In this document: piece by piece, positions 1-11,196 of the stretch | Position numbering within the stretch: position 1 is the stretch's first letter | Layout: each line of letters opens with the position of its first letter | From: Rhypophila decipiens | Taxonomy: Eukaryota; Ascomycota; Sordariomycetes; Sordariales; Naviculisporaceae | NCBI GenBank assembly: GCA_033297075.1 | Contig: MU858216.1 | Coordinates: 20,398-84,397, forward strand | DNA: 64,000 nt | Direction of reading: 5' to 3' | Program-made: the position numbers and the translations under genes | The notes under the pieces: model-generated | Database searches by the model: none | Told to the model about the DNA's origin: nothing | What the model saw: the letters and a program-made list of their open reading frames with translations, nothing else

Positions 1-525
1 CCTCACTCTCCGCACCAGGAGGGGCTACTCACTGCCCTCGGCAAAGTCTACGAAGAGATCTGGTTCCCCGAGGATGCCTCTGTCATGGAGACAAATAGCC
101 GCGATTTCCGAGAGCGAGTCCTGCGCGCCAATTCCAACGCCGAGTTCGTTGTGTCGCTGCTCCAACATAGTCCGGCGATCGAGGAGGTGTACTACCCCAA
201 GGGCAGCACTACTCAGCACATATACGACCGATTCCGTCTTCCAAATGGAGGCTATGGGTTTCTCTTGTCCATCAAGTTTACGTCTCCCGCAAGAGCGATC
301 GCTTTCTACGACAACCTAGACGTGGCCAAGGGCCCTAGCCTCGGAACCAACTTTACCCTGTGTTGCGCGTATACCTTGCTGGCGCATTACAGCGAGCTCG
401 AGTGGGCCGCAGAGTACGGAGTAGTAGAGCACTTGGTCAGGATCAGCGTTGGCCTGGAGGACGAGGAGTGGCTGAGAGCCCGGATTGACAAGGCCCTGAG
501 GGCTGCAGAGACGGTTCGAGATTGA
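1..525 (+). CDS. Cystathionine gamma-synthase-like PLP enzyme, C-terminal part
   Basis: The reading frame is open from the first base and ends with TGA at 523-525, so this is the 3' end of a gene that begins outside the window (174 residues visible). The segment has the look of the C-terminal domain of the Cys/Met metabolism PLP-dependent family: a GPSLGTNFTL stretch followed near the end by EHLVRISVGLEDEEWL, the family's conserved RxSxGLE motif. That family includes cystathionine gamma-synthase and related gamma-lyases, cytosolic enzymes of transsulfuration. The Lys that binds PLP would lie upstream and cannot be seen, so the exact reaction stays open. The length from the visible start to the stop fits the small C-terminal domain. 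An internal ATG at 85 is not the start, because the frame continues upstream of it with sensible protein sequence. Confidence 0.8.
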   Translation, partial: PHSPHQEGLLTALGKVYEEIWFPEDASVMETNSRDFRERVLRANSNAEFVVSLLQHSPAIEEVYYPKGSTTQHIYDRFRLPNGGYGFLLSIKFTSPARAIAFYDNLDVAKGPSLGTNFTLCCAYTLLAHYSELEWAAEYGVVEHLVRISVGLEDEEWLRARIDKALRAAETVRD

Positions 526-1120
526 TTAGATTTCTGACGCATTCAAAGGTTTTTAATCATTCATTCACTGTATTGACATTCGGGATTTTCACATCCCATC
601 TTTGCACTTTAGAATCCGCGCTTTTCAAAGATTTGCATATTCAAGTTACGTATCAATACATGTAATGGCCAAGTACAGATACGATGTTACCGGTCACTCT
701 TTCATGTTAGAGAGGGTATACGAGTCGACGATATGAGTTGACAATACACTTGATCCAAAATCCACATCGCTTTATACACAAGCACATCTTTTGTTTACCA
801 CATTCATAAGGAAACAAAACTTTGAACAGAATACAATCGAAATCCGGATACCGCTGTACAGGACCTGATATCCTCACGTGATGCGTGCTCCTAGCGTTAC
901 ATTGACGGCCAAGTTCTCACGGCCAAGCTTCAGGGGGTCCGCCAACTTTTTGGTTGCATCAGGTTTGAAACCCGACCGTGCCAGGAAAAGCGAACCAGGA
1001 ATCGAGACACCAGTGATAACCTGGTCGGCGGACCGGACAACGTGTCGATGGATCTTCATCTCGAAATTATAGATTGTGGATGAATTCTAATTCTCACTAG
1101 ACAACAATACCGACGCCACG
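526..1120. other. Intergenic, 3' region and SET-gene promoter
   Basis: No convincing gene. The first 330 bases are AT-rich and look like a 3' untranslated/terminator region. At 874-1072 both strands are open for about 61-64 codons, with a GTGAG donor-like site at the end of the minus-strand frame, but no continuing exon was found. The rest should contain the promoter of the SET gene starting at 1121. Confidence 0.5.
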
Positions 1121-2722
1121 ATGCACAGGTTGCGATTAGTCCTGGGTCTTTCGACCCTGGCATTGACCACCACTGCTGAAAGCCTCAGCTCAAACAGCAG
1201 ACAGCAAGCGGCTTTATCACATCTCCCACCATTCGGGATATGTCACGGAATTACCAACGACGCGGCATCGAGCATATGTCCGGTAGACGGAGCCTCGGTC
1301 ACCAATCAAAGTCAAGCAACGGAATACACGACCTCTGACAACAGTGACAAGCTGGCGTCTTCGCCGCCTCCAGCAGTCCCCCAACCAGATGAGCCCAAGA
1401 AAGAGTCCAAGTCCTCTTCTCCATGGTCAAGAGGCGCCATCTGCCGCAGAGCAGGCAAGGATGACTTTTGCGCCTTTACCCATTCGTCATTCAACAACGG
1501 CGAGGGCATCTCGATCATCACATCGCCGATTTATTTCGTGGGAATGATTTCTCAGGCACCTCTAAGTGAACCCGCGTCAGCGGCAGGAAAGAAGCAGCCC
1601 CGTGCTCGTGCCGCCGCTACCGAAGGCCCCTACAAAGACGTAGCCTTCCCCGGCAAAGGAATCGGCCTCATGGCGACGGAACCGATCCGCGCAGGGCGAC
1701 GAATCATGGCCCGGACGCCAGCCGTCATGGTAGACGATCGTGCCTTTAGAGGTCTCCGACGGGATGATCTTGCCTTGTTACTGGCACAGGCCATTCTCGC
1801 GCTGCCAGAGCCCCATGTGGGCCGGTTCTTGAACTTGTCGAGCTCTCACGACGCGGCCGATGCCTCGGGGTCTACTTCCCAGTCCCAGATGGACTTGATC
1901 TACAAGATCTTTACCACCAACGCGTTCAAGACAACCGTCAAGGTCTCTCTCCCGGATACGAGTGCCCAAGCCCCAGCCGGCGATGGTCAGGAACCCAAAG
2001 CGGAGGTCAAGGAGATCGATTTCCATTCAACCTTTACCGAAGTCAGCCGACTCAACCACGACTGCAGCCCAAACCTGGGGTATTACTTTGACACCGCGAC
2101 GCTATCGCACAAGGTCTATGCGGTAAAAGATATTCTTCCCGGGGAAGAGCTCAGCGTGAGCTATGTCGACGTTCTCCATCCGCGCGAGACCCGGCAGAGG
2201 CTGTTACAAGCAACTTGGCATTTCAAATGTGTCTGTTCGCGGTGCGGCGGACCTCATGCCCACGAAAACGACGACGCGCACATCCTGGCCGAGTCGGATT
2301 CCCGCGTCAAGCAGATCAACGCTCTCCGCCGCGAGCTGGACAACTACAACCCTACTTCGTCGTCCTCTGGGGCCAGTGGGAACAAGGTCGTGGTAGGAAG
2401 CGGCACCCCAGCCAAGGCCCTCCTGATGATAACGCTCTACGAACTCGAAGGCGCGCAGGTCCGCATCTACGAGGCGTATTACCGCGCTGCGCTCGAATAT
2501 AACGGCGTAGGAGACGCCACGAATGCGATGATTTATGCGCGGTTGTGTCTTGCCAAGGGGCTGGTTGCTAGGGGTCCTGATAGGCCGTTTATCACGAGCA
2601 TGAAAGAGCTGATTGAGGATCCGGTTAGGCATTGGAGCTGGCGGTTTCGACTGGGCGGGGCGAATCCTTTGTCGGATGCAGCTGGGAAGGGACAGTCTGA
2701 GGGCAAAGAGGAGGGAAAGTGA
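1121..2722 (+). CDS. SET-domain protein (fungal SET5/SMYD-like) with N-terminal signal-like segment
   Basis: Uninterrupted 533-codon gene starting at ATG 1121. Residues 1-20 (MHRLRLVLGLSTLALTTTAE) look like a signal peptide. A Cys-containing N-terminal segment follows, with a Pro/Ser-rich linker and the motif FCAFTHSSFNNGEGIS. The SET domain begins around residue 165 with GKGIGLMATEPIRAGRRIM, which matches the first SET strand motif. It continues with SRLNHDCSPNLGYYFD (the RxxNHSCxPN core) at about 312-327 and GEELSVSYVDVL at about 346-357. A post-SET-like CVCSRCGG lies near 371. Family members methylate lysines. A secretory N terminus on a SET protein is unexpected for a nuclear methyltransferase, although similar fungal proteins with this N-terminal module exist to my recollection. 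Substrate unknown. The Ala/Gly/Lys-rich tail is probably disordered. Confidence 0.8.
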   Translation: MHRLRLVLGLSTLALTTTAESLSSNSRQQAALSHLPPFGICHGITNDAASSICPVDGASVTNQSQATEYTTSDNSDKLASSPPPAVPQPDEPKKESKSSSPWSRGAICRRAGKDDFCAFTHSSFNNGEGISIITSPIYFVGMISQAPLSEPASAAGKKQPRARAAATEGPYKDVAFPGKGIGLMATEPIRAGRRIMARTPAVMVDDRAFRGLRRDDLALLLAQAILALPEPHVGRFLNLSSSHDAADASGSTSQSQMDLIYKIFTTNAFKTTVKVSLPDTSAQAPAGDGQEPKAEVKEIDFHSTFTEVSRLNHDCSPNLGYYFDTATLSHKVYAVKDILPGEELSVSYVDVLHPRETRQRLLQATWHFKCVCSRCGGPHAHENDDAHILAESDSRVKQINALRRELDNYNPTSSSSGASGNKVVVGSGTPAKALLMITLYELEGAQVRIYEAYYRAALEYNGVGDATNAMIYARLCLAKGLVARGPDRPFITSMKELIEDPVRHWSWRFRLGGANPLSDAAGKGQSEGKEEGK

Positions 2723-3143
2723 GGGATGGTGGAGAGATATTATCTAGTGTTGTGTGACGTGGTTGTTGAAGCGGACATGAAATTGTTGGATGCACGGAGG
2801 ACGACGTGGATGATTTCCCAGGACGAGTCTGCTTTTGGTGTTTGGGGCGCATTTGGCGCTTGAGGTTGGTTGTTCGGATGGGACTTTGTTTTTTCCTTAT
2901 TTCTTTTTTGTTGCTACTTATAACACCATATATAGGCACGTGGTAGATATTATTAGGTGAAATGGGCATTGCTAAATCTAATTTCAGCATGCTGTATCAG
3001 TGAGGCAGCCAAATACCGATACGTCATAGTGCTTGGTAAGGATTCCATCCAAATCCCAGTTCATGTTATAGGCTGCGACCCCAAACACCAAACACCAAGG
3101 CCTCAACCGTCCAACCTGTGACAAAACAAGCCCCCTACTAAAG
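2723..3143. other. Intergenic
   Basis: No coding signal. It holds the 3' region of the SET gene and the 5' leader of the next plus-strand gene. Nothing else is recognised. Confidence 0.5.
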
Positions 3144-4253
3144 ATGTCTTCAATCTTGGACATGCCTGGGACTAACCCCCCAAATCCATTTACTCCCATT
3201 ATTGACCAATATCTCGCGCAGACTACTACTGACAGTAACTCTCCAACAGACACAGCTAAGGCCATCGTCGATCGGGTCACTACCTCCCCCAACCCCGGCA
3301 ACGCCCTCTACCAGCTCTGGGACGCCTTCTTCAACAGCATTGTGCGAACCCCCCTCGTTGAAAATAATGCAAGGCTGTCCTTCGAGCACCACCTAGCCCT
3401 CCTATCCTCGATCCGCGCTCACACACCAACAAGTCCAGCCCATCCGGCGGTTAAAGCGGGCTCCTACCGCGAGGATCATCTCCTCGCGAGCGGTCATCTA
3501 CATCGGGACGAGAATGGCAGCAGTCATTTTGACTGGAGAAGGCTTCCCCTTTTCCCAGCTCAATGGCGCGATACCCATGATATACTCGAGTCGTGGCGCT
3601 CATGGGACGGTATTCGTCGAGGAGCTGGTGGACAGGGGACGGGCACGACAACAGCGACGGCTACATGTCAGCCAGCCGAGTTTCACACGCGGTTCGTCAC
3701 CTTCTCGGCCTTGATGGTGCAGCGCCAATTCGAAACAGACCGAGATGGAGATGGAGATGGAGATGCAATACTGATCCATCCCATCTGGGTATTCTACGCC
3801 GCAAGAGGCACGCTAGAGACGGACCACCCAGGGGGACGACGGCCCGGTGACGGAGACAAACGGGAAGTGATAACCAGGGAGGGCTACTTAGCGCCTGAAC
3901 AGCTCTGGCAGCTGGACGTCAAGGTGGCTGCTACATGGCTTCGCTATGGAGGGCGGACGCTGTGGGGGATGGATGCGTCGTCAAATCTGAGGGAACATTA
4001 TGCGACGACGTTGGATTGGGAGACGGATTTGTGGAAGAGAGATGGACATGGACATGGAAACCGAGAGGGCGGAATCAGCACGGCGAGGTGGACTCTGTGG
4101 GCCGAGAGGCTAAGGGGCCTGATGGAGGGGACGGTGAATCAGCATTATAGACTGGATCGGGAGACAAGGGACGAGGTCGAGCAAGCGAGCAAGGTTTTGG
4201 AGGGCTTACTCTTGGGTGAGCAAAGAGTAGGATATATGCTTAATTCTCATTAA
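3144..4253 (+). CDS. DUF3632-like fungal protein
   Basis: Single-exon gene of 369 residues, ATG at 3144 and TAA at 4251. No signal peptide or membrane segment. The pattern of an N-terminal helical region with LYQLWDAFFNSIVRTP, then HLALLSSIRAH, a central WRDTHDILESW, and a C-terminal CxPAEFHTRFVTFSALM / LDVKVAATWLRYGG is what I associate with DUF3632, an uncharacterised Pezizomycotina family often found in multiple copies. Function unknown. Two low-complexity inserts are encoded by hexanucleotide runs: GATGGA repeats near 3744-3765 give a DGDGDGD run, and GGACAT repeats near 4043-4060 give GHGHG. These runs probably vary between strains. The family call rests on recalled motif order and is not a search result. 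Confidence 0.65.
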   Translation: MSSILDMPGTNPPNPFTPIIDQYLAQTTTDSNSPTDTAKAIVDRVTTSPNPGNALYQLWDAFFNSIVRTPLVENNARLSFEHHLALLSSIRAHTPTSPAHPAVKAGSYREDHLLASGHLHRDENGSSHFDWRRLPLFPAQWRDTHDILESWRSWDGIRRGAGGQGTGTTTATATCQPAEFHTRFVTFSALMVQRQFETDRDGDGDGDAILIHPIWVFYAARGTLETDHPGGRRPGDGDKREVITREGYLAPEQLWQLDVKVAATWLRYGGRTLWGMDASSNLREHYATTLDWETDLWKRDGHGHGNREGGISTARWTLWAERLRGLMEGTVNQHYRLDRETRDEVEQASKVLEGLLLGEQRVGYMLNSH

Positions 4254-4516
4254 AAAGGTACGCGGAAAAGCAAAAAATAGCATGCCTCCCACTGTCAGAC
4301 CTTGGCTACCTGCCTCTACCTGCACCAGGCTAGTCCGTGTACGAATCCTTCTAAGCAAACAACATCAAGTCTATGCTTTCCCATGGCCTGTCTAAAAATG
4401 GTTGGCTGGAATAATATTCTCAAGTGAATCAACAATAAATCACTACTCGGCGCACTCGACGTGAATCATAGCTTGCTCTTCTCCCATATACACCCGTTGG
4501 ACTCGCTATCAGCGAG

Positions 4517-7500
4517 TCAGATCTTCTCGCCAACTCCGTCAGGGATGTGGTCCTCCACGGCACTGAGGGCCGCCAGGTTGACCTCACCCATGGTGAGAAC
4601 CCCGCCGCTTCCTCCAGCGCCGGCGGCGGCGACACCGGCAAGAAGAGCCACACACTCTATCACATCCTCGGGCTCCAGCAGATGCCAGCGAGCAAGCGTC
4701 ACCTTGGTGCTGGCGCCAACGGTGACGCTGAAGCAGCTGTCGGCGTCAATCTCGGCAGTTCCGTCTGCCGGCCCAGACAGACCATTGAGCGCGCGGAACA
4801 TGTCCTCGTCGGTAAAGTCGTCGCCCAGGCACAGGACAAACTCGAGGTTTCGCGAGTCGCAGGGGCTGTGCGCCGGGGTGTCGAGGGGCTTCATCTCGGC
4901 ATTGTAGGTCGTGACGAGCCGCTTCGCGATCTCACCCTTATTGATGAACGTGGGGCGGACCTCCAGATTGGCCTTGCCGATCATGACCTCGACATCCCAC
5001 TTTCGGGCCACCGTGTTCTCGAGCTCCTTGTGGCACTCTTGGGACATGTGCACGCCCTGCTCCGGGTCCGCAGCACGGTAGTGCCATGTCAAGGCGCATC
5101 GCTTGCGTTCAGTAAAGGCACCTGTAAACTGTCAGCACATCATTCACTCGTTACATCGCGTCAGGAAACCTACCAGGGGTCCTGTCAGTGTACTTCTGGA
5201 ACACCTCGAGCACCTCGGCCTGCCAGCCCATGTCGAATTTCTCGGTCAAGTTCTCCCACTCAGTCGTGCCGGGGTGTCTAATAAAGCTCCCGTGCTCGGC
5301 GCTGAAACCCAGCTCGGTGATGTGGCCAAGATGTTGGTCGAGGAATTCCTGATCACGGCCAGAGATGATCCACACGGCATTGCGGTGGTCGCCTGCCAGC
5401 GCCTTCAGGCTCTTGATGACGCGCTCAGACGGGATCGCCGCGCTGGGCTCCCGTACAATCGGTGTCAGAGTTCCGTCGTAGTCGAACATGAACAGGCGCT
5501 TCTTGGCTTCGCGGTACTTGCGAAGCATCATGGCCCGGTCAAGCAGGGGCGTCGAGACGGCGCTCTTTCTGCTGCCCAGCACATTGACAAGACGGCGGAG
5601 CAGGCCAGCGGTCCAGTACTGCACATTCTTGCTAGTAACATGATTGAGCAGATTATCCTGCATGCTCCTGCGCTTCTCCTCCGACATGGTCAAGGCATTG
5701 TTGATCTGCTCGGCGACGCCAGACAAGTCCCAGGGGTTGATGTGGATGGCGTCCTTGAGGAAGCCAGCCGTGCCGCTGAACTCGGAGAGAATAACTGGAC
5801 CGGCGCGGTCGCGTTGGCAGATGACGTACTCGAGCGACGTCGTGTTCATGCCGTCACGGACCGATGTGATGAGGCCGATGTCAGCGGCCCGAAGCAGGGC
5901 AAAGTACTCCTCCTGGCTGATGTATTGAGGATAATGCTGGACTGGGGAGAAGCCAAGAGAGCCATACAGCCCATTGATCTTCATGACGAGCTCATTGACG
6001 CGACTGGCGATCTTGTTCTCGGGGTCCTCCGTCTCCTGGATATCCGTGGGCGAGGTGACCTGCATAAGGACCACCTTGTCCCGCCATTCAGGGTACATCT
6101 CGAGAAAGCGCTCAAAGGCCATCAGCTTTTGGGCAACGCCACGGACGCTGTCCAGGCGGTCACGACCGACCACCAGCTTCTTTCCAGCATAAAGGTCCCT
6201 GAGCGCTTTGTACTTCTTGTCCACCTCGTCATTGTATGCCAGGCTGGCGACCTTCACGGCGTCGATGCCAATCGGGAACACTCCAACCTCGACGCGCGCA
6301 CCATATGCGTCCACGCCGGAGGTGTCGGAGGGGAATCCCAGGATGCGGGTGCAGCAGCTGGAAAAGTGACGCGAGAAGCTGTAGCTCTGGAAGCCAACCA
6401 GGTTGGAGCCCAGCACACCCTCGAGGATCTCCTTCCTGCGGGGGAGGCATCTCAGGAACTCGCTGCTTGGGAAGGGCGAATGAAGATAAAAGGCAATGTA
6501 CATTTGCGGCGCCCGCTGCCTCAACATGCTAGGAAGAAGCATCAGGTTGTAGTCGTGCACGATGACGATGTCGCCGGGCTTGTAGACCTCGAGGATCTTG
6601 TTGCAGAACTTCTGGTTCAGCCGGAAGTAGTCGGCCCACTGTACTCGCTCGGCGCGACCGTCTGTGGGTTCGTGAATCTTGTAATGGAAGAGTGTGTAGA
6701 GGTCATGCTCGGCATAACGTCTCCAGCGAGCCTGGTCCTTTAGCCTTATTCCCTCCTCGTGGCCTTCTGTGTCGTCTGCCAGCCAAACAGGGACGGTTTT
6801 TATGCTCTTGTGGTGCGAAAGCTGGTATTCCAGTCTTTGCATGTCTTCTTTTGAAATCCACAATCCATCGACCAAAGGAGGCGTGGGAGGCGCCCTGCTG
6901 GCTGCATCGACCGGAATAGGCGCGGAGAGCGCATTGAGCGATCCGAGATGGACGGTGGTCGCGGGCGGCGTGCCAGGAGGAGAAAGCTCCTCTGGGACTT
7001 GCTCGATCTCGCCTGTCCATGCGACGACGGTGTGGTTATAGGGGGCGTCGGGGGAAGACAGGTATGCGAACGAGTCGAAAAGGGCAGACTGGCCGCGGCG
7101 GGGTTTCAATTCCTGCATTCACCATGACATCAGCATCCCACCCTCGCCATCCGATCATATGCTTGCAGCAGGGGTCACATAGCCGACAAGCGCAAAGCCA
7201 AAGTTGAGATTACTCACCCAGTCTTGTCCCTTGCGATACTTGAGCCCATGGGGGACAGTGAATGTGGCCGAGATGATGTTTCCGCTGAGCGACAAGCCGG
7301 GGTACTTGGACCGAATGTCGGTCAACGAGTCCTGGGAGCCCATGGCTGCGAGACGTAACCTCTTAAGGAAGTCCTTGCCTGCCTCGGCGCCGGCTTCGAT
7401 CTGGCCCTGGGCTGGCTGTTCTTTACCGACGGGCACGGGAGAGGCGGCTAACTCGTGGTCGACAACCTTTCTGGAGAAGTATTCTGTGGCCTCGTTCGAA

Positions 7501-7670
7501 GGTGTCTCGTCGTCTGCTGGGACGTAGGCACCAAGGTCAATTCCCGGTGTGACAGGCACGGCTGTAATCGCAGGTTTCAGGTGCCCTGGAAGTGCTGTCT
7601 CGGTGCGTACGGGTACCGCAGGTCTCGCCGAAGGCGGAGTGCCACCTTGGGCTGCCGGCTTCTGGTCCAT
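4517..7670 (-). CDS. tps2: Trehalose-6-phosphate phosphatase with N-terminal TPS-like domain (Tps2)
   Basis: Three exons, 7670-7218, 7112-5174 and 5121-4517, with introns of 105 and 52 bases; 998 residues. Residues 150-640 form a GT20 trehalose-6-phosphate-synthase-like domain (KPRRGQSALFDSF, VIVHDYNLMLLPSMLR, FYLHSPFPSSEFLR, SVRDGMNTTSLEYV). The C-terminal part is a HAD phosphatase: MFDYDGTLTPIV around residue 695 carries the DxDGT nucleophile motif, and GDDFTDEDMF around 897 carries the acidic metal-binding motif. Both are intact, which points to active Tps2 and not to the regulatory Tps3/Tsl1 type. Tps2 converts trehalose 6-phosphate to trehalose in the cytosolic trehalose synthase complex. 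In the synthase domain the usual DRLDYIKG motif reads DRLDSVRG (Arg475 where the catalytic Lys is expected), so this half is probably structural. Upstream AGGGG boxes suggest stress control. Confidence 0.93.
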
Positions 7671-8398
7671 GGTGATGCAGGGTCAGTAAGCGAAGAGCAA
7701 GATGGTTAATGGTGACAACGTCCAGCTCTCAAAAAGGTGTGCGTTTTATAAAACGGCAGAGTGGAAAGGCAGTTCAGAGTTAAAAAGCAAGGAAAGAAAG
7801 TATAAAGGTGGACGGGAGTTTTGGAAGCGGAAGAGAGTCGGTGAGCCTTCCACTGGGAGGAACAAGATAGAGACGAAGATGTGGGCAGCTTTCTAATCTC
7901 CAGGTGCGTCACCGTATCCCTGGCCGACCTGACAGTGGATGAGATGGAGAGATGACGGCGGGGCGCTGGACGGCAAGCAGGCAATTCGACCAGGGGGGAA
8001 GAACAAAGAGCAGGGAAGGAGCAAGCAAAGTTCTCAAGACCCGCTCCACAGTGAGCCCACGCCCTGTCTTCCGGAACCTTGTTAGGATGAGAGATCGCTG
8101 GAGCCAGACGTAGTGGGGTACCCAATGTTTAAAATTCTCAAATCTCCCCGCTTTGGTTCTTGCCAGAAGTGTCTCGTCCGGCTCGGGAATCCACTCTCTG
8201 CGTTTCTCTCTCATCAACCCCATAGCCGCACTCCAAAACAGTCTCCAGTCTGATGATATCCGTCATGCTCTTTGTTGCAGCAAGCTTCGATTGCTTGCAG
8301 GAAACCAACAGCAACTGTTACTGGCCCGAAACAATTCGCCCGCGATTGGATCCCGGATAGACACAGGCTCTGTTCTGATTGGCCAGCGCGCGTGTTGG

Positions 8399-8413
8399 AG
8401 GGGCATGGAGGGG
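8399..8413. promoter_or_regulatory. Paired stress-response-element-like AGGGG boxes
   Basis: Two AGGGG pentamers at 8399-8403 and 8409-8413, spaced 10 bases start to start, about 730 bases upstream of the tps2 ATG. A further AGGGG lies at 7992 and a CCCCT at 8633. AGGGG/CCCCT is the STRE core bound by Msn2/4-type zinc-finger regulators in yeasts, where trehalose genes are classic targets. The pentamer is short and will occur by chance, so the clustering is the only support. Confidence 0.35.
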
Positions 8414-9602
8414 CAAGTCTTGGAGCGAGGTCCAGATCTGATTGCTTTTGGCGGGGTCGTTCCAGGTTTCTCTGCGCGATGCCACCCTTCGGCGCCATCT
8501 CCCAGCAGCGGCGCCAGCTCGATAGCGGTTGAGAGATCCGACAGCATCGTCAATTGGCGGCCGGTCTTGGCACTCAGATTGGTGCTCCGAATATCTGCAC
8601 TATTTTCCGACACCACCTCCTGCCCCTCCTAGGCGACTGCCATCTCCAGAGTCCACGCAGCTTTCCACAGACGTCTGCAGTCACTGGATTTTTCGGGATC
8701 CAGAACTCGGGACGACGGGAACGGCTTTGGGCCAAACTTTCTTCGGAACGGGGTCGACAGGCATGGCTCTCCCAACTGTGGGAACTCTGGACCTTCCTTG
8801 CTTTCGCTCGGCATGAAAATGGAGATAGGAAATGCAGAGAAAACGCACCTTGACGTAATGCTGCTCGGGTCACTTGACGGCCTTTCCCGAGAGCCCGCCG
8901 GAACAAAACTCGCGGCGAATGATTTGACGCGATTGGGGCACGGTCGGCGATGCGATATTGGTATTGTGCTCTTGCTGATTCGGATGCGATATGAAGGGAG
9001 CTTCTGCTGTCAAGAATGGAAACAAGAAGGAAGCGGCTGACCGATCTGACAGGGAGCAGGATTCTTCTTTTCAACTCGCTTGACAAGTGCAGTGTTTAAA
9101 AATAAGATTCACCCAGATTCCTCTAAACAGCGCCGCCAACGTAACCGCGCTGCTTTGGGTGTTCCGGGCGTCCGCTTGGCAGGCTTCTGGATGCAGTGGA
9201 TTGCGGTGTCCTGATTAGCTGATAGCAGCCACACACGCCATCAACGAGGATATTGGAATTGGGGATTTGGACGCAGAGATAACGAGAACCATCACCAACG
9301 CCGGGCGGGCTCTTGTTCAAATACTCATCACACAAGTCCAGACCGACACCGAACCCCAGACCCTGCACCACAATCCTCGCCAAGTCCCATCGATCTCGCG
9401 CAACGGCAGAGACACAAGAGTGACCCGGTAGCCTTTAGCTTGGCAGATCGAGACAGCTGATGTGCTTCACCGCCATCATGAGATCCTCTGTCTCAACATG
9501 TCAAGCTACTTTTCACGACGCATTCTTGCGATAAAATATCGGCTGCAACTACCGGCTCTGAAAGGTCTGGAAGTCCAAGATAAAGGAGAGCACGATAATG
9601 CG

Positions 9603-9632
9603 ACACGGCCTGATGCTACACGGCCTGATGCT
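9603..9632. repeat. 15-bp perfect tandem duplication
   Basis: The 15-mer ACACGGCCTGATGCT occurs twice head to tail at 9603-9617 and 9618-9632. It is non-coding as far as can be seen. Confidence 0.9.
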
Positions 9633-10375
9633 GCGCGCAAGCTATATCAGGCTATATATTGCCTGCGATGGCGCTTGGGGGGGTCCCGAAGCGAAACGCG
9701 CCAAAAAGGGCAACATGATGGCGAACGAAGCGCTGATACTGAGCCATTTTCTTTGCCTCCCGCAGAGCGCGCCGACACCACTCGCCGTAGTTGGGCCGCG
9801 TGGAATTTGACCGCAATTCCCCGACTGCAAGGCCTCTCACATCTCTCTATATTCTGTCATTTGTAGCTCTCGGGATGCAAATAGTATGCAAATTGGACGG
9901 CGACGGGAAGGAGGCCTGCAGCACGGGAGCATTCTTCACATGTTCAGAAGCAGCCACCTGAGTGGCTCTAGACTCCCGCCTCTTGCTCGACTTTTACACC
10001 ACCCAAGACGCCGGAATATTGATCAGTCAAGTCTCAGCTATCTTTCCGTTTTATGTTTCAGCATGTCTCTCACGAGGTAGCATGGCATTGGCACCCAACG
10101 AGCTGCAGTGCGCCGCTGAACGGCTTGTGCAGAGCTGCGCTATCGGGTCTAACGGGAACACGGAGCGTCCTCGGCGTTCTATGGTCTCTCGCTACTCCAA
10201 GTCACTCCCATTGACGAGGATGCATCGCACGACATGCGCGAATTTGTCTTGTCAAAATCTGCACTTTTCATTCAGGGTCCCTGGGAAAACGTGACTAAAT
10301 ATGTCGTTTCGGGGCATGCTGATTATCTATGTACAGGTCATTTGCGTTTCCCGTCGCAAGCATTCCGACAAGGAA

Positions 10376-11196
10376 CTACTCCTGTCTCTTTCGCTTCTTC
10401 TCGGGCGCGCTGTCGGGGATCGTCTCGCCTGAATCTTCATCGACCAAGTCACTCTCATCAGAGAGACCCGAGAATTTGGGCAGACCGTCCTTGATGTCCA
10501 CCACGCGCTGCGGGTAAAACATGTGGCACTGCGCCTTGAAGGCCTCTCGCCCCTCCTTGGTGTTGATGCCATCGATCAGAGTCGGGAACAGCAATATCAT
10601 GTTGCGGCCTTCGTCCATGATGGGTGTCCGGCAGTAGGCGCATTGGACCTTGCAAGGGAGGTGATGAGTGGTTGACTTGTTTGTTGGGTCGTACCATCCT
10701 AGGTCGTGGTGGCCTTTGGTGAAGTTGATGTCTTCTTTGTGAAAGATGGTTGCCCATTGGAAGGGTGCCTATGGTCCATGTTAGCTTCCGACTGATATTG
10801 CTCAAGTGGGTGAGTGCTTACTCCGTGCATTCGCTGACATGTCGTGCAGTGGCAGTACTTGGACGACAGAGGCTTCTCCCGACTGAGTTGGTATTCTATC
10901 TTGCCACAGTGGCATTTGCCTGTCCACTTGGCCTCAAATTTGTCGTTGTCCTCGTGGACGCGGTATGGTGCCCGAAACTTCCATTGGTCCTCCTCGCGAT
11001 CGGTGCTTGTTCCCGCTTGGAACTGATGTGCTTCGGCGCCGGCACCACCGTTCTGCTTGCTCTCGTCCTTGGTGTCTGACATGTTTGTCCACCTGGTAGT
11101 GGATGAGAAGTTGGCTTTTATCAGGGGAGTGCGCGCCTGAAGCTTGAGCTGGTGTGAAAGGACCGGTAGGATTCTGCTTCGGTAACAAGGGAGCAT
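10376..11196 (-). CDS. GFA/CENP-V-fold zinc protein, possibly mitochondrial
   Basis: Two exons, 11196-10822 and 10768-10376, with a 53-base intron; 255 residues from the first ATG. The core GKCHCGKIEYQL, then KYCHCTTCQRMHG across the intron, GHHDLGWYD and CKVQCAYCRTPI supply the paired Cys ligands typical of the glutathione-dependent formaldehyde-activating (GFA)/CENP-V fold, which binds structural zinc. Members act on S-hydroxymethylglutathione or have unknown substrates. The first 35 residues (MLPCYRSRILPVLSHQ...) are basic, lack acidic residues and end with an FSSTTRW segment, which looks like a mitochondrial presequence. A second Met (MSDTKDESK) would give a cytosolic form. The acidic-basic tail ends in KKRKRQE. 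The frame extends upstream of 11196 but without an ATG. Confidence 0.8.

Larger units (their letters stand above)
7671..10375. other. Long intergenic/promoter region upstream of tps2
   Basis: About 2.7 kb without a convincing gene. Several 60-170 codon open frames occur on both strands (for example 8153-8632 plus, 8263-8616 minus, 8574-9086 minus), but none has a recognisable domain, splice pattern or signal peptide. The tps2-proximal part contains AGGGG/CCCCT elements at 7992-7996, 8399-8403, 8409-8413 and 8633-8637. The distal end must also contain the 3' region of the GFA gene that ends at 10376. Confidence 0.5.

Noticed and set aside
874..1072. Overlapping 61- and 64-codon frames on opposite strands
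   Set aside because: Neither has a family, and no continuing exon was found for the minus-strand one despite a donor-like GTGAG.
5103..6743. 546-codon plus-strand open frame
   Set aside because: Entirely antisense to tps2, whose phosphatase and synthase motifs are clear. The frame is a codon-bias shadow.
8153..9086. Possible genes upstream of tps2
   Set aside because: Frames overlap on both strands, have no domain and no splice consistency. Better explained as promoter DNA.
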